Source of the DNA: Plasmodiophora brassicae | Taxonomy: Eukaryota > Endomyxa: Phytomyxea > Phytomyxea > Plasmodiophorida | Direction of reading: 5' to 3' | Length of the DNA stretch: 64,000 bases | Assembly (NCBI GenBank): GCA_036867785.1 | Contig: CP145417.1 | Span: 806,001 to 870,000, forward strand | Shown here: positions 33,151 to 42,142 of the stretch, one piece after another | Layout of the letters: every line of letters begins with the position of its first letter | How positions within the stretch are numbered: position 1 is the stretch's first letter | The notes under the pieces: generated by a model | Database searches by the model: none | Told to the model about the DNA's origin: nothing | The model's input: only the letters and a program-made list of their open reading frames with translations | Made by a program: the position numbers and the translations under genes

Positions 33151-33443
33151 CCCGGAACCACACCTGACACTATCTATGTAGGTAGGCCGGCTCAGACCTG
33201 TCGGAGTGCGCTGCGCGGGTGGTGGGTCGCTGTGCAAGAAGGGAGCCGCTGGCCCATCTCCGGCCATCCGACTGCCCTGGTAACGCAGACAGCGGCGGGG
33301 CGCAGCCCATTACGGTTTTCGCGGACACTCGCGGGCAAAACGCGGGCTTGGGACGAGGTGGCCAGCGTTGTCACCCCCAGCGGCCCACGTCAATTGTCTA
33401 ATCGGTTGCCCGGCCGCTGGGGGAACCACGATACGACAGCAAC

Positions 33444-34988
33444 ATGGCCAGGCAGACGCGCGCCCGGCAGGTTACGATCGATGCGCTGTTCGTGCAGCGT
33501 AAGCGCACGCGGCGCGACCTGCCCAAGGCGGCCAAGTCGACGAAGACGTCGCCGCCTGTCAAGGATGCACCTGTGACGTTGGACCTACCATGCAAAGACC
33601 GGCGCCCGTTGGCGACTCCTGCGCCGGTCGAGATCGACCCGTTGCATCACGCCGTCGAATTCATTGGGTCCTGTTCGTCCGATCGCGACCTGATCACCGC
33701 GTTACACCGAGACGGCATCGACGGCGTTCCCGAATCACTTGTTGGTCGCGTCCGGACCCAGCTGGAGAATTGTGGAACGAGCCTCAGCACGGTCGGGGCC
33801 ATGTGCGGCGCTTGCGACCGGCAGTCGGCGCTCGCGACGATCTGCACCCACTGCCGAGGGACCGATGTCTACATCGGCCGCGATCAGCTCCCGTTCCAAT
33901 TCGTTGGCGTGTCGCGTGAACTCATCCAAGGCCGCACGGCATCTGCTGCCCTTCGTGGCCTTGATGCCGCTTTGCGCCTCCTACTGAACGAGGCCAACAA
34001 GGCGACCGCTTCGTTCGACACGCATGGCGGCGACGCCCTATTTTTGTTCCGGTTCCTGGCGCAACGTGCCAGCGACGAACGCGTCCGCGTGACTGCATTG
34101 CAACTTCTGAAACGCGTAATGGCTCGCTGGGATGAGCGGCACCCATCGCTATCGCTCAGGAAAGGAAAACACGCGCACCACCACGTCCTGTGCTTCGCTG
34201 AGGCCGTTCACGCCAAACTGTTCCTGTGCGACCCGGCGACGCTACCCGACCTTCGCGATCAGCTTCGCGAAGCGCTAGCCGGATTCCGTCTCCAGGAGCT
34301 GATCGCGTTCGTCCCTGGCCAGCTTCTCTACCTTCCCGACGGCGTTTGTGGGAACTGTCTGAAAAAGAACAACCTGAAGAAGTCGACCCTGTGTGCATCG
34401 TGCAGTCGTGAAATTTCTCCTGCTATCGATTATCAGTCGATGTTCTTCGCCTTGGTCTGGTCCGGCCTGTTCCGCAACCTAGACGTCGACCTGAAGGCCT
34501 CGGATCATTGTTGCCGAGTCGAGGACATTCTGCATCACATGGGAAGCCTTCGACCGTATCGATCAGTGGATGATATCGGCCACAGCAGCTTCATGGGCCA
34601 GGCCTACTTCGTGACGCACCTCATCTTCGTAATGAGCGACTGGGGCGCACATCGTCTTGATCCTTCGCTCTTCGCCGAGGAGGTCGTCTTTATCATCAGC
34701 AACATCGAGACTGCCATCCGTCTAGGCGACCCTGAGCTCGTCGGCGAATTCATCCACAGCCTGAGGATCCTGGGCGCGTCTGACGCTGATTACGCCGTCC
34801 GACGCGGCGTGGGGTACCTTCTGCAGAAGGAGCGATCTCTGAAGGGCAAAGGGTCCTGGGTGAAACCGAATCGCCCGTTCTACCAGGTCTACCATTCCAT
34901 CTACTGTGCCATAATCGGACTAGTCGAGATCGATTGCCATCCAGTCGCCGCTCTTCCCGACCCGTCCTGGAGGAGGCACTTTCTATAG
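33444..34988 (+). CDS. Cys-rich protein with two CxxC pairs, unknown, 514 residues
   Basis: An intronless open frame. Residues 8-18 (RQVTIDALFVQRKR) resemble a PCNA-interacting peptide (Q-x-x-I-x-x-hydrophobic-F followed by basic residues). Residues ~110-135 hold CGACDRQSALATICTHCRG, two CxxC knuckles that could bind zinc, and residues ~293-320 hold CGNCLKKNN and TLCASCSRE, another pair. Between and after them are helical stretches, with a conserved-looking end: GQAYFVTHLIFVMSDWG, then IETAIRLGDPELVGEFIHSL. I recognise no family. The PIP-like peptide plus zinc knuckles would fit a replication or repair factor, which is inference only. The next frame starts 4 bp after its stop. Confidence 0.6.
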   Translation: MARQTRARQVTIDALFVQRKRTRRDLPKAAKSTKTSPPVKDAPVTLDLPCKDRRPLATPAPVEIDPLHHAVEFIGSCSSDRDLITALHRDGIDGVPESLVGRVRTQLENCGTSLSTVGAMCGACDRQSALATICTHCRGTDVYIGRDQLPFQFVGVSRELIQGRTASAALRGLDAALRLLLNEANKATASFDTHGGDALFLFRFLAQRASDERVRVTALQLLKRVMARWDERHPSLSLRKGKHAHHHVLCFAEAVHAKLFLCDPATLPDLRDQLREALAGFRLQELIAFVPGQLLYLPDGVCGNCLKKNNLKKSTLCASCSREISPAIDYQSMFFALVWSGLFRNLDVDLKASDHCCRVEDILHHMGSLRPYRSVDDIGHSSFMGQAYFVTHLIFVMSDWGAHRLDPSLFAEEVVFIISNIETAIRLGDPELVGEFIHSLRILGASDADYAVRRGVGYLLQKERSLKGKGSWVKPNRPFYQVYHSIYCAIIGLVEIDCHPVAALPDPSWRRHFL

Positions 34989-34992
34989 CACG

Positions 34993-35823
34993 ATGATTAG
35001 TATTTATGTTATTGAATATACGCGATCTAACAAGAGGAGGCGTGAGTCCAGGTCACGGTCAGATCACATCATCGTTAGGCAAATGGGTGTCCGTCGAAGT
35101 ATGGTGGTGGCCTCGGTCGTGGAGATCGCGATTGTCATTGCGGTCGTCGAGGAAGTCGACATATCGTACATGCCGGAAGAGATCCGTCGATCGTTACTGC
35201 GAATTGGCGATGCCGAAGATATCGACGGGTCCCAGTCTGAGCTGGACAAGAATCTTGAAGACGAGCTATTATGGCTGCGAGCGAGGACGTTATCACTCCG
35301 GTCGCGTCGTAACGCCCCCGACTGTCCTGGAAGTGCCATCCACTGCCTCGATGCGACGTTGGTGCCCATTGCAGATCTGGCGAAAGCGAAATCGCTAAAG
35401 GCGGCCAGCAAGGCCAAACTCGGCGAGAAGCTCCCTGCAGGGCTGGCGAGTGTTGCTAAAGAGATGCTGTCGACGCATCCGGGCAATGAGGTCGTCCTAC
35501 GTGTGATTGTCAAGCACGGGTATCCTTTCGTGACGTCACCGGACGTGGGAATCATAGACTGGAAGGGCGCGAATCAGCCCGAGATCGACAAGCTGGTGCA
35601 AGCGCTGAAGACGATTGCCGCCGACGACGGGATCGACAGGAAACTCATTGCTATGGGCCAGCGCGCGCTTGATTTCGTCACGGACGGCGCCGACGACCCT
35701 TTGCGTCCCGAGCCCTGGCAGCTCGAGACGGTTCTCCTGATCGGTATCCTGTGGTACGCCCTGTACCAGGTCTGGCTCTACAGAATGTATCGGCCCGTCT
35801 ACACGGTTCGCTACAGACGTTAA
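34993..35823 (+). CDS. Unknown protein with C-terminal transmembrane segment
   Basis: The frame runs 276 codons from the first ATG, but that start lies 4 bp after the previous stop. A more credible start is one of the later Mets (35083 or 35170, the latter beginning MPEEIRRSLL). Residues 140-240 are helical with KAKSLKAASKAKLGEKLPAGL and a hydrophobic KHGYPFVTSPDVGIIDWKG segment. Residues ~250-265 form a TM-like LETVLLIGILWYALYQVWL, followed by a Tyr/Arg tail. No family recognised; a tail-anchored or mitochondrial membrane protein is plausible. Confidence 0.5.
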   Translation: MISIYVIEYTRSNKRRRESRSRSDHIIVRQMGVRRSMVVASVVEIAIVIAVVEEVDISYMPEEIRRSLLRIGDAEDIDGSQSELDKNLEDELLWLRARTLSLRSRRNAPDCPGSAIHCLDATLVPIADLAKAKSLKAASKAKLGEKLPAGLASVAKEMLSTHPGNEVVLRVIVKHGYPFVTSPDVGIIDWKGANQPEIDKLVQALKTIAADDGIDRKLIAMGQRALDFVTDGADDPLRPEPWQLETVLLIGILWYALYQVWLYRMYRPVYTVRYRR

Positions 35824-36154
35824 CGGATGACATAAATGCAAATATCACCGCCTTGTCACAGGCCACCCGCCCTTGCGTCGGTTCACGATTATCCCTGGAG
35901 TCTGCCCTTCTTCGCCTGCCTTGGCCTGACCTAACCGCTCGTCGAGTCGTTGGAGACGCGGGTCCCCGCCACTGTGGACGTCATCGTTTCGGGGTCTATA
36001 CGTGCCTACTTTTACCAAGGGGCGCGCACGCATGCGGCATCGCGGCCAGCGGACCAGAGTCGGCGGGGTATCGATTCGCGTGCATTGTGGGCCACCCGCG
36101 GTACGTACGAACAGGTAAGCCGCGGCTCGCAGCGCGCGCCACGGAATCGAGTTC
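35824..36154. other. Intergenic, no supported gene
   Basis: Between the unknown membrane protein and the HIG1 gene. Overlapping short frames on both strands, none with a domain. Contains the HIG1 gene promoter. Confidence 0.5.
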
Positions 36155-36555
36155 ATGGACCGGTCGGTGATCGCGGCGTCGACGGATGATGCCGATGCCG
36201 GGCCGTCGGCCTGGCACCGTCTGGGCTACTTCGTGCGGCGTTTCCCGTTGGTATGTGGGACAGGCGATGAACGATCAGAAGGGGTTCATGTGACGACCGA
36301 CGATCGCAGATTGCTGCTGGTATGGCATTCACGGTCGGGTCGTTAGGGGCAGGGCTAGTTTACTTCAAGAAAGGCAACCGGGCAATGTCGCAGCAAATGA
36401 TGCGGTATCGTATTGGCGGGCAGGCGTTCACGTTCCTGGCCATAGCGTTCTACGCGATGCCGGCATCCATCGCCACTGGTTCGTATAAACCCCGTCTCAA
36501 ACCTGTACCAGCGGGTATGCTGACACGGGTCGCTGGTTTACAGAGACCGCCATGA
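36155..36555 (+). CDS. HIG1-domain mitochondrial protein (two or three exons)
   Basis: Exons 36155-36250 and 36310-36555 join in phase 0 through a 59-bp GT-AG intron. The spliced protein reads LGYFVRRFPL then IAAGMAFTVGSLGAGLVYF, KKGNRAMSQQMMRYRIGGQA and FTFLAIAFYA, the full HIG1 domain: two TM helices around a conserved G-N-x-x-x-SQ-x-M-R-x-R loop. Family knowledge: HIG1 proteins (RCF1, HIGD1/2) assemble or stabilise cytochrome oxidase and respiratory supercomplexes. A further 42-bp GT-AG intron at 36505-36546 may be removed near the C-terminus; it is divisible by three, so both forms are open (113 or 99 residues). Confidence 0.87.
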
Positions 36556-36968
36556 CGGATGCGACCAATGAGTCTTGATCATTAAATCTATACCGCATGT
36601 GGCCATCTAACGAATTCTTTTCCAGAGCGCGCTGGTCATCTGTAATCTCGATTAGTCGTTATATATTGCGATTGCCGTCCGAAATGCAATCGCCCCAACT
36701 ATCAACCGTCGCCACGCATTTTTTTCGCGATTGTTGGTGCCCAACTATCGCGAGCGCGCTTGCTCGGCTGGTTTGACTTGAAACCTGTAGCTTCCAGAAG
36801 ATATAGGGACGGGATGTGGCAATCTTTCAGTCAAGCAGGTAGAGAAGATACGTAGCGGCGATTCTGATCAATTAAACGGAGCTCGAGAAACAACCGTCTT
36901 CGCAATCGTGTCCTGTTCGGTAGTGGTTGACCTGAGACTAGTTGTTATACCTGATTTGGATTGCACGA
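36556..36968. other. Intergenic, left border of the transposon island
   Basis: AT-richer than the housekeeping region, no coding frame supported. It ends at the Copia-type insertion site. Confidence 0.5.
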
Positions 36969-36973
36969 GCGCG

Positions 36974-37154
36974 TGATTCAAGCAGTTCGAAGCGCTTAGG
37001 AAAGTGAAAGTCCCCAGTGTATCTAACGTGGGGGAAGCCGACGTCCCCATGACGTCGCACACACAGTGGCACGGTCGCCACTGTGCACCAGTTGCGTCAC
37101 GTCGTCGTGACTCATGGGTCGGCCACTGTCGCTAGCCTTCCCATTATGAATCAG
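36974..37154 (-). repeat. Copia-type 3' LTR, 181 bp
   Basis: Starts TGATTCAAGCAG and ends ATTATGAATCA as read on plus; the termini form the inverted repeat TGATTC/GAATCA. Identical to the other LTR apart from one extra C near its end. Confidence 0.93.
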
Positions 37155-37159
37155 CCGCC

Positions 37160-38140
37160 CTAAGGCGCCAGCGACAGGTCCACCCGACCCATCCCGGCCG
37201 CCCTCTTCATGACCTCCACAGGTTCACGAGTGGTCGGCTTGGTGAGCGCGTCCGCCGGATTGTTCTTTGACGCCACGCGCTCGAACCGGAGCAGTCCCTC
37301 CTGGACGCACTCTCGCACATAGTGCCATTTCACCCGAATGTGCTTGTTCCGGTCCGTGACCCCGAGCGTCTTCACCATCTGCTCGGCAGCCGTGTTGTCC
37401 TCCAGCACAATCGACGGGTCCGTCAGAGTGAACCCGATGTCGGTGAGGAGCATCCGGACCCACACTACTTCACGCGCCAGCTCGCTGGCCGCCACGTACT
37501 CCGCGTGCGCTGAGGAGGTCGCCACCAGGCTTTGCTGCTTCGATCGCCAGCTCACAGCTGCGTCCATCAGCGTGACGATGAATCCCGTGACCGACTTGGA
37601 TGTGTCCGGGTCCATCGCAAAGTCCGAGTCGACCGCCGCCCGGGGCTCCGACTCCTTCACGTTGTCTTTGTTCAGTGCCATCGGGTCGAATTCAGTCGCC
37701 GGTGTCTTGCTCTTCGCGTAGATGATGCCGACATCCGTGTTGTTCTGGACATATCGCAGCACGTGGAGCATCGCCTCGAAATGCTCCCGACCCGGGTTGT
37801 TCAGGGACGCCTTGAGCAGCAGGTCCTCGATCCCCGCCGCCCTGAGCTGCTTGCTCATCGCGTCCGTCATGCCGGTCTTCACCGGCACCTGCGAGTTCCC
37901 TGGCACGGTCGTCCCCGCCGCCGCCTCGCTGAATGGCGCGGCCATCCTGGCCGCCGCCCTGTTGTTGACCGACGCGACCTTCTCGATCGCCGTCGTCTTG
38001 TCGTGCGACGCGATCGTCCCGACCGCCGTCGTCTTCTTGCCCATGACGATCGTCTTGACCGCCATCGCCGCCTCCTTGCAGCTGGGCTTGCGCCGTCTCT
38101 TGGCGCTTGCGGGTCTCCTCTCCGCGGGAGCCGCTGTCAT
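37160..38140 (-). CDS. Copia-type RNase H region
   Basis: The frame closes 5 bp inside the left LTR. The sequence from about residue 115 reads EHFEAMLHVLRYVQNNTDVG (the linker after RT), then VDSDFAMDPDTSKSVTGFI, WRSKQQSLVATSSAHAEYVA and LEDNTAAEQM, containing the RNase H Asp-Glu-Asp set typical of Ty1/copia, and finishes KNNPADALTKP. The N-terminal ~100 residues are Ala/Lys-rich linker sequence. No RT fingers or palm motif precedes it. The frame differs from that of the integrase ORF, so the RT deletion also broke the pol frame near 38100-38140. Confidence 0.88.
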   Translation of the reverse strand: MTAAPAERRPASAKRRRKPSCKEAAMAVKTIVMGKKTTAVGTIASHDKTTAIEKVASVNNRAAARMAAPFSEAAAGTTVPGNSQVPVKTGMTDAMSKQLRAAGIEDLLLKASLNNPGREHFEAMLHVLRYVQNNTDVGIIYAKSKTPATEFDPMALNKDNVKESEPRAAVDSDFAMDPDTSKSVTGFIVTLMDAAVSWRSKQQSLVATSSAHAEYVAASELAREVVWVRMLLTDIGFTLTDPSIVLEDNTAAEQMVKTLGVTDRNKHIRVKWHYVRECVQEGLLRFERVASKNNPADALTKPTTREPVEVMKRAAGMGRVDLSLAP

Positions 38141-39167
38141 CCTTGAACGGGAATTCGTTGGGGAAGAAGACCACGTCCGAAGACTCGATCATCTTGCGGC
38201 TGTGCCACAGCAGCAGCCGGTACGCCTTCTTGTCGATGCACACCCCCATGTGGACCGCGCGCTCGGCCCTGGCGTCCAGCTTGCACTTCTTTTGCCGCCG
38301 GATCCTGACCCACGCCTCGCAACCGAATGGCATCGCCCTCGACAGGTCTGCTTGTTCCCCCGTCAGTTCCTCGATTGGCGTCGTCCGGTGGCCGTGTCGT
38401 TGGAGCGGCACGCGGTTGGCTACCCACGTCTGATGCCGCCCGTTCTCGGTCCAGTACTTGCGCGGGACGCCTGACTGGACACGAGCTGCGCGCATCATCT
38501 TGACAATCTTGCCACCGAACGTCTCCGCGAGACCGTTCTGGTGCGGGCGGTCCGTGTCGCTGAACTCCTGTGCGATTCCCCGCTCGCGCAGCAGCTTCGC
38601 CAGGCGCGTCGAGGTGAACTCGCCGCCCTGGTCGGCGCGGAACGTGTCGACGCGTGTGCCGCCCATGACCTCGAGCCGGGTCAGCACGTCCATGACGACT
38701 TGCTCCTGGTCACCCTTATTTGCCAGGTTGACCGTGGCACCGACACCAGTCGCGTGGTCAACGTAGCACGCCATGTACGTCTTTCCGTCATGCGACCTGG
38801 TGTCGAACGTCTGCAGGTCCGCCCCGACGATCTGCAGCTTCGAGAGCACCGTCCGTGTCCGTCTCCGCGGGATCGCCGTTCGGTTGAGGTTGGCCTCGAT
38901 GCACACCTTGCACCTGGGCACCTCGTCGCTCGCCAGGTCGGCCTCGTCGATGTTGAGACCGGTGATTGCCCCGTTCTTGACTGCCTTTCTGATCGTGATC
39001 GTGGACAGGTGGCCGCACCTCGCGTGCGCCTCCGCCAATGATATCGTTCTGTCGCGCTTTACGTCCGCGGGCTTGCGCGTTTCCTTCTTCTCGGCCGGCT
39101 CCTCCTTGCTCGGGCTCTTGTTTTCTGGCTGGTTTGGATGATCGTGATCGGGGGCGGCCAGCGCCAC
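37692..39167 (-). CDS. Copia-type integrase
   Basis: The frame begins just after the gag-protease stop. It contains the zinc-binding HHCC region (EAHARCGHLS then RCKVCIEAN), then the rve core with the DDE triad: VDHATGVGATVNL (upstream Asp in GADLQTF), FRADQGGEFTS (Asp) and RPHQNGLAE (Glu), and a C-terminal GCEAWVRI/DARAERAVHMGVCIDKKAYRLL motif of copia integrases. Beyond about 38120 the frame reads a Gly/Asp/Gln low-complexity tail that is only the out-of-frame version of the RNase H ORF. Its relation to gag is a -1 frame shift. Confidence 0.88.
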   Translation of the reverse strand: MALAAPDHDHPNQPENKSPSKEEPAEKKETRKPADVKRDRTISLAEAHARCGHLSTITIRKAVKNGAITGLNIDEADLASDEVPRCKVCIEANLNRTAIPRRRTRTVLSKLQIVGADLQTFDTRSHDGKTYMACYVDHATGVGATVNLANKGDQEQVVMDVLTRLEVMGGTRVDTFRADQGGEFTSTRLAKLLRERGIAQEFSDTDRPHQNGLAETFGGKIVKMMRAARVQSGVPRKYWTENGRHQTWVANRVPLQRHGHRTTPIEELTGEQADLSRAMPFGCEAWVRIRRQKKCKLDARAERAVHMGVCIDKKAYRLLLWHSRKMIESSDVVFFPNEFPFKDDSGSRGEETRKRQETAQAQLQGGGDGGQDDRHGQEDDGGRDDRVARQDDGDREGRVGQQQGGGQDGRAIQRGGGGDDRARELAGAGEDRHDGRDEQAAQGGGDRGPAAQGVPEQPGSGAFRGDAPRAAICPEQHGCRHHLREEQDTGD

Positions 39168-39172
39168 CCCCG

Positions 39173-40642
39173 CTACTCGAAATCCTGGACCTTGTGCAGA
39201 TCCAGGTAGTACAGGCCCTTGCGGACCGTACTGGTCACGATCGTCCTTCCGGCCCCGTCCAGGAGCCGGGCTGAGCGCGTCTGCTCATGGTGCTCCGCGC
39301 CCGTCTTGCCGTCCTTGCCGAGCTGCAGGAGTGCCGAACGCACCGCGAAGATGTTCGCGGATGCATCTGGCGCGTACGCGACGTTTGTCAGCGTGATCGA
39401 CTTGCCGTTAGCCAGCTTGAGGCGGACGTTGCCCCTGGCATGGACCTTGATTCGCTGCGGGCCGATGCCGCCGATCGTCGGCCGGTCCTTGTCGGCGATG
39501 AAGTCCAGCTCCTCGAAGTGCGCCTTGTGGGTGGACACGTGGCCGCACGTCGCCGCGTTGTCGACGATGAAGTCGCGGATGCCCTTCCGCGGCGCGTCCT
39601 CGACGCCCGCCAGGCTCGTCAGGAGCGCGATCGACGCCGAACCGCCTTCCTCTTTGCCCCCCTTCCGCTTGCCGTTCCTGGCCTTGCCGCGCTCGGCGTT
39701 GCCGGTCTTCTTGCGGCTACGGCAGTCGGCCGCCCTGTGTCCAGCCTTTCCACAGTTGAAGCACTTGCCGGAGAACCCCGTCGTCGTCATGGCCGCCGAG
39801 GAGCCGCTGTCGTCGTCGCCGCGCTCTATCGCTCCCCGCTTGTACTGAGCGAGCACTTCTGCGCGGACCTTGCTTTGCGTCAGCTCTCCGATGGGACCGC
39901 GCAGCATCGCGTTGACTAAGTCCTTGTACTCGGTGTATGGCAGCGAGATAAGGACCTTCGTCGCCATGTCCGACTCAGTCTTCGTCCGATTCGGATCCGC
40001 CCGGGCCAGGTTGATGCCCAGGTCGCGCATCGCCGTCAGGTGCGCCTTGGTCTCCGTGAGGTCGGCGCCCGCCTTAAGCTTTGTTGTTGACAGAAGAATG
40101 TCGAACATCGCCAGGTCCGTGCCCGTTTGGCCGGAATACTCCGTCTGGATGGCGCTCCACGCCAGGTCCGGACGGTCGTCGGGTATGTCGAGTATCAAGG
40201 GAAGTTCGTCTTCATGCACGTTCTTCTTGATAGCGTACATTGCGTGGAGCCTCTCTTGCTCCGACGCCGGCTCTTCGTTGTGCCCGCGCGTCGCGGGCTC
40301 CACGGCCTTTTGCAGGCCCGACTTCTTGAGCATCGTCGTCATCGACGACGCCCAGACCAGGTAATTGTCCTTGCCCTTCAGCTGGACGGAGATCTTGATG
40401 CCGGACTCCTTCAGGCCCGTCAGCCTTTCCTTCTGCGCAGCTTCCAGCCGCGCCAGACGATCCTTGAGCGCCGCGTTCTCGCGCTGGCCGGTCCCGCTCC
40501 CGGCCGCCGCTGCTTGCAGACGTTCAACCTCCGCCTCCAGCCGATCCTGCTGCCGCTGGGCCTCGGACAGCGCAGCGCTTATCTGGGCGATCACGGCCTC
40601 TGCTTGGGCCAGGTCGGCTGGGATGCTTGGGATCGTCGCCAT
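39173..40642 (-). CDS. Copia-type gag and protease
   Basis: 489 residues from an ATG 21 bp inside the 5' LTR border. Residues 1-80 are a coiled coil, residues 90-290 the copia-type UBN2/gag domain, then the zinc knuckle CFNCGKAGHRAADC (~300-315), a basic linker, and the protease with IRDFIVDNAATCGHVS. The catalytic triad here reads Asp-Asn-Ala, where Asp-Ser/Thr-Gly/Ala is usual. The C-terminus has the gag-pre-integrase RKGLYYLDLH motif. The stop lies 5 bp before the integrase frame opens. Confidence 0.88.
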   Translation of the reverse strand: MATIPSIPADLAQAEAVIAQISAALSEAQRQQDRLEAEVERLQAAAAGSGTGQRENAALKDRLARLEAAQKERLTGLKESGIKISVQLKGKDNYLVWASSMTTMLKKSGLQKAVEPATRGHNEEPASEQERLHAMYAIKKNVHEDELPLILDIPDDRPDLAWSAIQTEYSGQTGTDLAMFDILLSTTKLKAGADLTETKAHLTAMRDLGINLARADPNRTKTESDMATKVLISLPYTEYKDLVNAMLRGPIGELTQSKVRAEVLAQYKRGAIERGDDDSGSSAAMTTTGFSGKCFNCGKAGHRAADCRSRKKTGNAERGKARNGKRKGGKEEGGSASIALLTSLAGVEDAPRKGIRDFIVDNAATCGHVSTHKAHFEELDFIADKDRPTIGGIGPQRIKVHARGNVRLKLANGKSITLTNVAYAPDASANIFAVRSALLQLGKDGKTGAEHHEQTRSARLLDGAGRTIVTSTVRKGLYYLDLHKVQDFE

Positions 40643-40648
40643 CAGAGA

Positions 40649-40663
40649 GTGGGACTCTTAATC
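40649..40663 (-). other. Primer-binding site complementary to the tRNA-Lys(CUU) anticodon arm
   Basis: Directly adjacent to the 5' LTR. The plus strand reads GTGGGACTCTTAATC and abuts the LTR start. GGGACTCTTAATC is the anticodon stem-loop of eukaryotic tRNA-Lys(CUU) (loop CUCUUAA). Drosophila copia is primed by a tRNA-iMet half in the same geometry. No match to a tRNA 3' CCA end is present. Confidence 0.75.
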
Positions 40664-40843
40664 TGATTCAAGCAGTTCGAAGCGCTTAGGAAAGTGAAAG
40701 TCCCCAGTGTATCTAACGTGGGGGAAGCCGACGTCCCCATGACGTCGCACACACAGTGGCACGGTCGCCACTGTGCACCAGTTGCGTCACGTCGTCGTGA
40801 CTCATGGGTCGGCCACTGTCGCTAGCCTTCCCATTATGAATCA
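40664..40843 (-). repeat. Copia-type 5' LTR, 180 bp
   Basis: Same sequence and TGATTC/GAATCA termini as the left LTR, one C shorter. Carries the promoter for the minus-strand transcript. Confidence 0.93.
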
Positions 40844-40957
40844 GCGCGAGCAGACGATGTAACGCCCGTTCAAGGTTGTAGATGTGATCTGTGGCGTCGT
40901 GCTCCCTCTTTTTCAGTTACAAAATTATTGCAAAGCGCGTAGGTGCCAGCGTTGGAG

Positions 40958-42140
40958 ATGGCGGCCGCTCATGGTGTACACGTGTCCGAAGCAATTGAAA
41001 GCCAACATGCTACAGAGAACACCAAACTGCATGCGCTGTACGCCTACTATTTCATCGGCCTCAAGCAGAATCAGATAGCCCTTTTGTATCGCAAGGCGCC
41101 ATCGACGATCGGCAGATGGATCGAGCGGTACGAGCGCACCGGTGCCGTATCCCGTAAGGCAACAGAGTCGCAGCGGAAGTACACGCCTGAACACCGCGAA
41201 TGGATAAGGGACTACTTCCTCGCCAACCCTTTGTCCTTTCTTGACGAAGCCAAGCTGGCATTCGAAATCAACTGGAAGAACGACATCAGTTTGAGCACGA
41301 TCTGGCGCATACTTCGCGAATACGGCTTTACTCGAAAGGTACGACTCGAACAGGAATGGGTTATCAGTTTCGGCTTACTGTTGAATAGCTCATTGTCCGT
41401 CGAGCCATCCAGATCAAGGAAGCAGACATCGTCCGATTCTTCGAGGAACTCAACGCTATCGACTGGACCCACTCCAGCCTGTGCTTTCTTGACGAGTTCG
41501 GCCTCGACAACCGGGACATGCTACGTCGCAAGGGTTATGCGCTTAAGGTCTGTCGACGAGTTCCCCAACGTTATCCGTATACAGGACCCTAACATGCGTT
41601 ATGCAGGGCCAGGAACTGCTCTTCAGAGGCGAATTCGTCAGAAGGCCGCGTAGCTCGTTGTTGTGCTTCATCGGATGTGATGGGTTGGAAGGCACATTTC
41701 TCACAGAGGGCACGTTCGATCGTCAGAAATTTGTCGAATGCGTCCGTGAGCATGCTCTGTCCGGCCGAGTTCAGAAGCATCCTGGGCGGCAATCGGTTTG
41801 GATCATGGATGGAGCCAGGATACATTGCCATCATACGATAGTCGAGTACCTACGGGATCTCGGCATCATTCCCATCTTCCTGCCAGCCTACTGTCCGATG
41901 TTCAACCCGATTGAGATTGTGTTCGGTCTTGTCAAGAAAAGCCTTAGGCGTTGGTATGCTGAAGGCAATGTCAAACCGAAGGACCTCCCTGTTGTAATCT
42001 TAACGGAACTCAAGAAGTTTCGGAGATATGATATGAGAGGTCTGTTCAAGAAATGTGGGTTTGGCGCAAACGGAAAGTTCAATCCAGGCGTCGCCTACAA
42101 GGACATCACCAATCGCATGACGGAGGCCGGATTCGAATAA
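40958..42140 (+). CDS. IS630/Tc1-type DDE transposase, DD34E, intact (three exons)
   Basis: Exons 40958-41338, 41389-41547 and 41607-42140 join in phase 0 through GT-AG introns of 50 and 59 bp, giving 357 residues. The N-terminal half is a helix-turn-helix pair (YFIGLKQNQIALLYRKAPST, then the Tc1-like RKYTPEHREWIRDYF). The catalytic core has CFLDEFGLDNRD (first Asp), WIMDGARIHCHH (second Asp) and AYCPMFNPIE (Glu), with 34 residues between the last two. All three acidic residues are present. It ends two bases before the stop of a convergent ORF. I could not find its terminal inverted repeats. Confidence 0.9.
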
Positions 42141-42142
42141 AT

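Larger units (their letters stand above)
36974..40843 (-). mobile_element. Copia-type LTR retrotransposon, RT-deleted, 3.87 kb
   Basis: Bounded by direct repeats 36974-37154 and 40664-40843 that begin TGATTC and end GAATCA, and flanked by a 5-bp target-site duplication GCGCG (36969-36973 and 40844-40848). Sense is minus: gag-protease ORF, integrase ORF, then RNase H ORF next to the left LTR. Gene order (protease, integrase, RNase H) identifies Ty1/copia. The reverse-transcriptase core, with its YVDD-type motif, is missing between integrase and RNase H. LTRs differ by one C in a C3/C4 run and by nothing else I can see, so insertion is recent and the element must be mobilised in trans, if at all. 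Confidence 0.93.

Noticed and set aside
37692-38120. The Gly/Gln/Asp-rich C-terminal tail of the integrase frame as a novel disordered domain.
   Set aside because: The same bases in another frame encode the linker leading into RNase H; the tail is produced by the frame change at the RT deletion.
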